DNA of 12,226 bases from assembly GCA_047972135.1 (NCBI GenBank), contig JBKEAJ010000102.1, positions 1-12,226 on the forward strand. The letters run 5' to 3'. A program made the position numbers and the translations under genes. Origin of the DNA: JBKEAJ01 sp047972135. GTDB lineage: Bacteria > Bacteroidota > Bacteroidia > Bacteroidales > Prolixibacteraceae. The notes under the pieces were generated by a model. It was not told the origin of the DNA, did no database searches, and saw only the letters and a program-made list of their open reading frames with translations. Positions within the stretch are counted from its first letter, which is position 1; every line of letters begins with the position of its first letter. This document shows positions 6,829-12,226 of this stretch, piece after piece.

Positions 6829-8202
6829 ATGAAAGCAAGAAATAGTCTGTGTAATTCTGTACAAATCTGTGGTGTCCCTAGTCGGAGAGTAAAACCAACA
6901 TTTGGTATCATTGCTTTGCTGCTGATTTTGTTTGCTTGCGGAAAGAAGCAAGCGACAAAGTCGGATACTGCTGCCGGCAGTGAACTTGCAAGTGAGTTTA
7001 TAACTCAAAAGGACGGACAATTCCTGCTCGGAGGGAAGCCTTACTATTATATAGGCACTAACTATTGGTATGGGCCAATTCTTGGTTCTACAGGTAATGG
7101 AGGCAATAGGGAGCGACTTGGCAAGGAACTCGATTTCATGAAGGAGAATGGGATTGTCAATCTGCGTGTTCTTGTTGGAGCTGATGGTGTTGAGGGTCAG
7201 GAAGTGAAGATACGACCGACTTTGCAGATAGCACCCGGGGTTTACAATGACACTCTGTTCGATGGTTTGGACTATTTTATGGCAGAGATTTCAAAGCGTG
7301 GCATGCATGCTGTTCTTTTCCTAAATAATAGTTGGGAGTGGAGTGGCGGTTACGGTCAGTATCTCGAATGGGCAGGTAAAGGCAAAGTCCCTGAAAAAGG
7401 TGTACACGATTGGCCTGTATTTGTTGAGCATGTGGCAAAATATGCTGACTGTGATAGTTGTCATGCTTTGTTTTTCAATCATGTAAGGCATGTACTTTCA
7501 AGAACGAATAGATACACCGGGAAGAAATATATTGATGATGAGGCTATTATGGCGTGGCAGGTAGGTAATGAGCCTAGGGCATTCAGCAATGAGGCGAAAC
7601 CTGCTTATGCAAAGTGGATTAGGGAGACTACGGCATTAATACGTTCGCTTGATAAAAATCACCTTATATCGATAGGGCATGAGGGAGAGATGGGAGCAGA
7701 AAACGATATTAGTTTATACGAGCAAATCCACGATGACCCCAATGTCGATTACTTTACTTTCCATATTTGGCCAAAAAATTGGAGTTGGATAGATTCAAAG
7801 GATATTGTTGGGTCAGTAGATAAGGCTATTGAGCGAACAAAAGAATATTTTGCTCAACATATCTCTTTGGCAAAGAGATATAACGAACCCATTGTTTTAG
7901 AGGAGTTTGGCTTTCCTCGTGACAATCACAAATACACCCTCGACGACCCTGTAAGTGCAAGAGATCGCTATTATTCGTTCATTTTCTCTCAAGTTGTAGA
8001 GTCGTATAAGACACAAGGAAACTTGGCAGGTTGTAATTTCTGGGCAATGGGAGGTCTGGGTCGTCCTGCACATGTAAATTGGCAGGCATGGGACGACTAT
8101 GTTGGCGACCCCTCGCAAGAAGAACAAGGGCTGAATTCCGTATTCGATACCGATTCGACAATAAAAATAATAAAAGAAAATGCAGAGTTAATTGAAAATT
8201 GA
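6829..8202 (+). CDS. GH5 (probable subfamily 7) endo-beta-mannanase lipoprotein
   Basis: 457 residues. A long n-region (about 24 residues, basic near its end: PSRRVKPTFG) precedes hydrophobic IIALLLILFAC with lipid Cys37. C-G-K-K-Q follows, so there is no acidic surface-export signal and an inward-facing (periplasmic) lipoprotein is suggested. Residues about 55-455 are a GH5 (beta/alpha)8 domain: GTNYWYGP, NLRVLVG, LFLNNSWEWSGGYGQY, acid/base in MAWQVGNEPRA (Glu248), HIWPKNWSW, nucleophile in IVLEEFGFPRD (Glu359), NFWAMGGLGRP, and the C-terminal GDPSQEEQGLNSVFDTDST block typical of bacterial GH5_7 mannanases. It cleaves internal beta-1,4-mannosidic links. No carbohydrate-binding module is seen. 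The only ATG compatible with the signal sequence is the one used; the first 20 codons resemble spacer DNA (see findings). It lies 30 bp after the esterase and 37 bp before the second GH26. Confidence 0.92.
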   Translation: MKARNSLCNSVQICGVPSRRVKPTFGIIALLLILFACGKKQATKSDTAAGSELASEFITQKDGQFLLGGKPYYYIGTNYWYGPILGSTGNGGNRERLGKELDFMKENGIVNLRVLVGADGVEGQEVKIRPTLQIAPGVYNDTLFDGLDYFMAEISKRGMHAVLFLNNSWEWSGGYGQYLEWAGKGKVPEKGVHDWPVFVEHVAKYADCDSCHALFFNHVRHVLSRTNRYTGKKYIDDEAIMAWQVGNEPRAFSNEAKPAYAKWIRETTALIRSLDKNHLISIGHEGEMGAENDISLYEQIHDDPNVDYFTFHIWPKNWSWIDSKDIVGSVDKAIERTKEYFAQHISLAKRYNEPIVLEEFGFPRDNHKYTLDDPVSARDRYYSFIFSQVVESYKTQGNLAGCNFWAMGGLGRPAHVNWQAWDDYVGDPSQEEQGLNSVFDTDSTIKIIKENAELIEN

Positions 8203-8239
8203 AAAATACAATTAGTCTGAGTATCCGAAAATATAAAAT

Positions 8240-9379
8240 ATGAAACGAATAAATCTACAAATATGTGCTACTATGCTGCTGATTTGCTGCATGGCATGTT
8301 CGCCGTCTAAGCGAAATAAGCCTAGTCAGCAGTCAAGTACTGGAGTACAGACGAATAATACATCACAAGTAAAAGGCGCTTTGCTACAAAGCCTTAAAGA
8401 TATACCCTCGCAGGGAATTATGTTTGGGCATCACGATGACCCTCTATATGGTATTGGATGGGACGGAGATGCCGAGCGTAGCGATGTGAAGAGTGTTTGC
8501 GGCGACTACCCTGCCCTGATGTCTTTTGATATTGGACACTTGGAGCTGGGGAACGATTATAGTCTTGACAGTGTGTCTTTCGACAGAATCCGCAAGGAAA
8601 TCATCGCACAGTACAATAGAGGTGGTATGATAACAATAAGTTGGCATGCCGACAATCCGCTGACTGGCGGCGACTCTTGGGATGTATCTAGCGACAAGGC
8701 TGTAGCATCAGTACTTGACGGTGGCGAGAAGCATGCGATGTTTCTCGAATGGCTAGACCGCTTGTCGGACTATTTCAATTCTCTTGTAGCAGACGATGGC
8801 ACTAAAATTCCCATACTTTTTCGTCCTTGGCACGAACACACTGGCAGTTGGTTTTGGTGGGGACAAGAACTTTGTAGCACTGAGCAGTACAAAGCCTTAT
8901 GGAGTCTGACTTGTCAGGTCTTGCAAGAAAATGGCGTAGATAACTTGTTGTATGCCTACTCGCCTGGAACACAGCCCAACACCAAAGAGGAGTATTTAGA
9001 GCGTTATCCCGAAGGTGATATAATCGACTTGATAGGTGTTGATATTTATGTGTATGATACTCAGCAGTATCCAAAGGATATGGAAAGATGTTTGAGCTTG
9101 GTGAGCTCTATTGCCAAAGAGCGTAATCTTGCAATGGCATTGACGGAAACAGGCTACGAAACTATACCCGACTCTGCGTGGTGGACAGAAACACTGCTTC
9201 CCCTGATAGAAAATTATCCACTAAGTTATGTCTTGGTTTGGCGTAATGCTCGCGAGCGAGAAAACCATTTCTATGCACCTTATCCCGGACAGGTTTCTGC
9301 GGAGGACTTTGTGAAGTTCTACGACAGTCCAAAAACCTTGTTTGCCAAAGATGTAGAGAAGGTGAACTTGTACAATTAG
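8240..9379 (+). CDS. GH26 mannanase lipoprotein, resembling mannobiose-releasing (BfMan26A/BoMan26A) type
   Basis: 379 residues. The signal MKRINLQICATMLLICCMAC gives lipid Cys20 (an unusual Cys at -3, with Ala at -1), then a basic Ser/Gln/Asn-rich linker (SPSKRNKPSQQSSTG) without an acidic export signal, pointing to a periplasm-facing anchor. From about residue 46 it is a GH26 domain: MFGHHDDPLYGIGW at the start, ISWHADNP, acid/base motif FRPWHEHTGSWFWWG (Glu199), GVDIYVYD, nucleophile motif ALTETGYE (Glu303), and VLVWRNARERENHFYAPYPG at the end. HHDDPLYGIGW and FRPWHEH are the patterns I associate with Bacteroides GH26 enzymes that release mannobiose from chain ends in periplasmic mannan breakdown, which fits the mannosyl-glucose phosphorylase downstream. 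Exo versus endo action depends on loop structure that cannot be judged here. Confidence 0.93.
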   Translation: MKRINLQICATMLLICCMACSPSKRNKPSQQSSTGVQTNNTSQVKGALLQSLKDIPSQGIMFGHHDDPLYGIGWDGDAERSDVKSVCGDYPALMSFDIGHLELGNDYSLDSVSFDRIRKEIIAQYNRGGMITISWHADNPLTGGDSWDVSSDKAVASVLDGGEKHAMFLEWLDRLSDYFNSLVADDGTKIPILFRPWHEHTGSWFWWGQELCSTEQYKALWSLTCQVLQENGVDNLLYAYSPGTQPNTKEEYLERYPEGDIIDLIGVDIYVYDTQQYPKDMERCLSLVSSIAKERNLAMALTETGYETIPDSAWWTETLLPLIENYPLSYVLVWRNARERENHFYAPYPGQVSAEDFVKFYDSPKTLFAKDVEKVNLYN

Positions 9380-9454
9380 TTAATTTGCTGATATGATGAA
9401 TTGTTTATGTAGCTGAAAATCCGAGCATCTAAAAATCTGATAATCTATTTAATA
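9380..9454 (+). other. AT-rich 75-bp spacer with a degenerate intergenic motif
   Basis: TAATTTGCTGATATG (9381-9395) matches TAATTTGCTGATGTG (5431-5445) in the esterase leader at 14 of 15 bases. Both follow or precede ATTAGTTAAT-like sequence. No promoter consensus, terminator or reading frame is supported here; the spacer reads as a low-complexity intergenic element between two cotranscribed genes. Confidence 0.3.
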
Positions 9455-11665
9455 ATGAAAACACTAAGAATAGTAACTTTTTTATCGACAATAATAATGG
9501 CATTCAGCACTCAAGTTTTTGCCGAGCGTATAAACATCAGTACCCCAAATACTTCACTGGTATTATCGGCAGACGTAGGAGGAGAATTGAAATTTATTTA
9601 CTATGGCAGCAAGTTGACTGCTTCAGATTTGCAAAATATAAGTTCGGCAGAGTCCGGCAGCTACGATGCCTATCCTGTTTATGGTCTTAACTGTCCTGTC
9701 GAGACTGCATTGGCAGTGAAGCATGCAGATGGTAATATGACTTTGCAGATGGAGGTGAAGGGTATCGATACCAAAAGAGAGACAAATGCAGTAATAACAA
9801 CAATCAAGATGAAGGACAAGGTTTATCCTTTCTTTCTTGATGTTTGCTACAAGGCTTATAATGAAGTAGATATAATAGAGACGTGGACAGAGATTAAACA
9901 TCAGGAGAAGAATGCTGTAGTGCTGAATCAGTTTTCGTCGGCATATTTACCCATAAGGCGTGGCGATGTTTACTTGTCTCACCTATATGGTTCGTGGGCG
10001 AACGAGGGTAAATTGGTACAGGAAGCTCTTGAACCCGGCATGAAAATCATCAAGAATAAAGACGGCGTACGCAATACACACACGGCACATCCCGAACTGA
10101 TGTTTTCACTCGATGGGAAACCACAGGAAAATACGGGAAGTGTGATAGGGGCAGCACTTTGTTACAGTGGTAACTATAAGTTGCGAATTGATACGCATGA
10201 CGACGAATATCATCATTTTTTTGCGGGTATAAATGAAGAAAATTCTAGCTATGCTTTGAAGAAGGATGAGCTTTTCAGAACACCTGCTTTGGCACTTACG
10301 TACAGCCAAGAAGGTTTGAGTGGTGCAAGCCGTAATTTTCACAAATGGGGACGAGAATACAAGCTCGCAAATGGCAATAAGCTACGCAAGATACTGTTAA
10401 ACAGTTGGGAAGGGGTTTACTTTGACATTAACGAGGAGGGTATGGATCAAATGATGAGTGATATTTCCTCTATGGGTGGAGAGCTTTTTGTGATGGACGA
10501 TGGGTGGTTTGGCGACAAGTATCCTCGCAATGTGGATAATTCGTCGTTAGGCGACTGGGTGGTAGACAAGCGCAAGTTGCCCAATGGTGTGTCGGGCTTG
10601 GTTAAGGCAGCAAAAAAACACGGCATCAAATTTGGGATATGGATAGAGCCGGAGATGGCAAATACAGAGAGTGAGCTTTTTGAGAAACACCCTGAATGGG
10701 TAATAAAAGCTCCTAATCGCGACTTAGTTTTGGGGCGTGGTGGTACTCAGGTGGTTCTTGACATGGCAAATCCCGAAGTTCAGGACTTTGTATTTAAAAT
10801 CGTTGACAAGCTAATGACTGAAAATCCCGAAATAGATTATATTAAGTGGGATGCTAATATGGCAATAATGAACCATGGTTCGCAGTATCTTCCTGCTGAA
10901 AAGCAGAGCCATATGTATATTGACTATCACAAAGGTTTGGAGGCAGTTTGCCAACGCATACGTGCCAAGTATCCGGAGTTGACAATTCAAGCCTGTGCTA
11001 GTGGCGGTGGTCGTGTCAACTATGGACTGCTTCCTTACTTCGACGAGTTTTGGGTGAGTGACAACACCGATGCCCTGCAACGTATTTATATGCAGTGGGG
11101 GACATCTTACTTTTTCCCTGCAATTGCAATGGCTTCACATATCAGTGCAACTCCCAATCATCAGACTTTCCGTACCATTCCGTTGAAATATCGTATCGAT
11201 GTGGCAATGAGTGGACGCTTGGGCATGGAAATTCAGCCCAAAGATATGAGCGAGGAAGACAAAAATTTATGCCGCAAGGCTATCGCCGAGTATAAAGAAA
11301 TTCGCCCTATTGTGCAAGAAGGTGATTTATATCGACTAATGTCTCCTTATGACAATCTGGGAGTGGCTTCGCTTATGTATATCTCGCCCGACAAAGATGA
11401 CGCTGTATTTTATTGGTGGAAGACCGAGCATTTTTGTAATCAACATTTGCCACGTGTGAAGATGGCAGGTCTTGACACTGATAAGAAATATAAAGTTACA
11501 GAGCTTAATAGTATTGATAATGAGCCATTGAGCTTTGAGGGAAAGGTCTTTAGCGGAGCATTCCTAATGTCGAATGGATTAGAAATACCCTACAATCACA
11601 AGGTCGACTATCATAAACAAAATGATTACTCAAGCAGAATATTAAGACTGTCAGAAATCAACTAG
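9455..11665 (+). CDS. GH36 alpha-galactosidase, periplasmic
   Basis: 736 residues, the usual size for full-length bacterial GH36. The N-terminus MKTLRIVTFLSTIIMAFSTQVFA then E is a signal-peptidase-I signal. Residues about 25-300 form the N-terminal beta-supersandwich; about 310-640 the catalytic (beta/alpha)8 barrel; the rest a small C-terminal beta domain. Seen: NSWEGVYFD, ELFVMDDGWFG, GDWVVDKRKLPNG, FGIWIEPEM, VLDMANPEV, nucleophile motif YIKWDANM (Asp466), the CASGGGR loop, and SDNTDALQR with the likely acid/base Asp536, 70 residues after the nucleophile as in characterised GH36 enzymes. It hydrolyses alpha-1,6-galactosyl side groups from galactomannan or galactoglucomannan oligosaccharides (raffinose-type sugars are the alternative), clearing the backbone for the GH26 and GH5 enzymes. 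It follows the second GH26 after 75 bp and precedes GH130 by 69 bp. Confidence 0.95.
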   Translation: MKTLRIVTFLSTIIMAFSTQVFAERINISTPNTSLVLSADVGGELKFIYYGSKLTASDLQNISSAESGSYDAYPVYGLNCPVETALAVKHADGNMTLQMEVKGIDTKRETNAVITTIKMKDKVYPFFLDVCYKAYNEVDIIETWTEIKHQEKNAVVLNQFSSAYLPIRRGDVYLSHLYGSWANEGKLVQEALEPGMKIIKNKDGVRNTHTAHPELMFSLDGKPQENTGSVIGAALCYSGNYKLRIDTHDDEYHHFFAGINEENSSYALKKDELFRTPALALTYSQEGLSGASRNFHKWGREYKLANGNKLRKILLNSWEGVYFDINEEGMDQMMSDISSMGGELFVMDDGWFGDKYPRNVDNSSLGDWVVDKRKLPNGVSGLVKAAKKHGIKFGIWIEPEMANTESELFEKHPEWVIKAPNRDLVLGRGGTQVVLDMANPEVQDFVFKIVDKLMTENPEIDYIKWDANMAIMNHGSQYLPAEKQSHMYIDYHKGLEAVCQRIRAKYPELTIQACASGGGRVNYGLLPYFDEFWVSDNTDALQRIYMQWGTSYFFPAIAMASHISATPNHQTFRTIPLKYRIDVAMSGRLGMEIQPKDMSEEDKNLCRKAIAEYKEIRPIVQEGDLYRLMSPYDNLGVASLMYISPDKDDAVFYWWKTEHFCNQHLPRVKMAGLDTDKKYKVTELNSIDNEPLSFEGKVFSGAFLMSNGLEIPYNHKVDYHKQNDYSSRILRLSEIN

Positions 11666-11734
11666 ATATCAATAACATATAAAGAAGAATTAAAATTACG
11701 CAAAATACAAACGACTGAAATAATCAAACAAACT

Positions 11735-12226
11735 ATGAATTCTTTTGACAACCGCCTTAAAAACCTATTCGAAGAACAAGAAGAGCTGCTTACTCGTAGA
11801 AACACGCCGTACAAAGCTACTAACGGAGTATTCACCCGCCACACCTATCCTGTATTAACCGCCGCACATACGCCGATTATCTGGCGTTATGATTTGGACG
11901 AGAAGACCAACCCAATGCTGATGGAGCGTATCGGGATGAATGCAACCCTAAACTCGGGAGCAATGAAATGGCAAGGCAAGTATCTGTTAGTAGTACGTGT
12001 CGAGGGAGCAGACCGCAAGTCCTTCTTTGCAGTAGCCGAGAGTCCTAACGGTATAGACAATTTTCGTTTTTGGGACTACCCCATTACCATGCCCGAAGAT
12101 ATTATTCCTGCAACTAACGTTTACGATATGCGCCTGACAGCTCATGAGGATGGTTGGATTTACGGATTATTCTGTGCAGAGAGACATGACGATACTAAGC
12201 CCGGCGACTTGTCGGCAGCGACAGCA
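11735..12226 (+). CDS. GH130 4-O-beta-D-mannosyl-D-glucose phosphorylase, N-terminal part (3' truncated by window)
   Basis: An open frame from ATG at 11735 continues to the window edge (164 codons, no stop). There is no signal peptide (MNSFDNRLKNLFEEQ), so it is cytoplasmic. Seen: NGVFTRHTYPVLTAAHTP, RIGMNATLNSGAMKW, LLVVRVEGADRKSFFAVAES, DYPITMPED, TNVYDMRLTAHEDGW and FCAERHDDTKPGDLSAATA. These are typical of GH130 subfamily 1, the B. fragilis BF0772-type enzyme; Asp131 of YDMR falls where the catalytic acid of that enzyme lies. Reaction: mannosyl-beta-1,4-glucose plus phosphate gives alpha-mannose-1-phosphate and glucose. A mannobiose phosphorylase (GH130_2) is the less likely alternative. 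In B. fragilis it works with a periplasmic GH26, an inner-membrane sugar transporter and a mannobiose 2-epimerase; the last two are expected just beyond the window. Confidence 0.93.
   Translation, partial: MNSFDNRLKNLFEEQEELLTRRNTPYKATNGVFTRHTYPVLTAAHTPIIWRYDLDEKTNPMLMERIGMNATLNSGAMKWQGKYLLVVRVEGADRKSFFAVAESPNGIDNFRFWDYPITMPEDIIPATNVYDMRLTAHEDGWIYGLFCAERHDDTKPGDLSAATA

Noticed and set aside
7450..7464. CDSCH in the GH5 protein (residues 208-212) resembles a CxxCH haem-binding motif.
   Set aside because: It falls inside an intact GH5 barrel at a variable helix before the NEP strand; there are no other cytochrome features. Chance match.
9623..9901. Minus-strand open frame of 92 codons within the GH36 gene, and similar antisense frames elsewhere.
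   Set aside because: They lie fully opposite genes with clear family motifs and show no signal, domain or regulatory sequence of their own.
1..12226. Apparent GC rise from the susC/binding-protein end to the esterase and GH130 end, suggesting a mosaic origin.
   Set aside because: Hand counts of sampled 60-base lines vary widely in both halves (about 28-57%, with low values also inside GH5 and GH36), so no clear boundary is supported without a full computation.

Overview
The window is a run of same-strand (+) genes that reads as most of a polysaccharide utilization locus (PUL) for beta-mannan, probably galactomannan or acetylated galactoglucomannan. The organism is a member of the Bacteroidota, most likely the order Bacteroidales. 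The reasons are a SusC/SusD pair, an IPT-containing surface glycan-binding lipoprotein, lipoprotein signals with Bacteroidota-type lipoboxes, one good match to the Bacteroides promoter consensus (TTTG, 20 bp, TAnnTTTG), and AT-rich spacers without Shine-Dalgarno sequences. Genus and species cannot be fixed from the sequence alone.

Layout. 1-1163: 3' end of a SusC-like TonB-dependent transporter. 1178-2917: SusD-like glycan-binding lipoprotein. 2937-4088: SusE-position surface glycan-binding protein with IPT-type domains. 4117-4139: intergenic hairpin. 4159-5217: GH26 beta-mannanase with an ordinary (non-lipoprotein) signal peptide. 5218-5514: the largest gap, holding a 12-bp-arm palindrome just after the GH26 stop, a Bacteroides-type promoter and a leader with inverted repeats. 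5515-6798: AXE1-like (CE7-related) secreted acetylesterase. 6829-8202: GH5 (probably GH5_7) mannanase lipoprotein. 8240-9379: a second GH26, a lipoprotein resembling the mannobiose-releasing type. 9455-11665: GH36 alpha-galactosidase with signal peptide. 11735-12226: 5' part of a cytoplasmic GH130 4-O-beta-D-mannosyl-D-glucose phosphorylase, cut by the window end.

How they work together (inference from family knowledge). Surface proteins SusD and the IPT protein bind mannan, and SusC imports oligosaccharides. In the periplasm the esterase removes acetyl groups, the GH36 enzyme removes alpha-1,6-galactose, and the GH26/GH5 enzymes cut the mannan backbone to mannobiose. Mannobiose then enters the cytoplasm, where a 2-epimerase (not in the window, expected downstream) would turn it into mannosyl-glucose for phosphorolysis by GH130 to mannose-1-phosphate and glucose. 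The palindrome and promoter between the first GH26 and the esterase suggest two transcription units: binding/import plus one mannanase, then de-decoration and intracellular breakdown. No regulator (HTCS, SusR or sigma/anti-sigma pair) is inside the window, and no mobile element, tRNA, rRNA or CRISPR array was seen.
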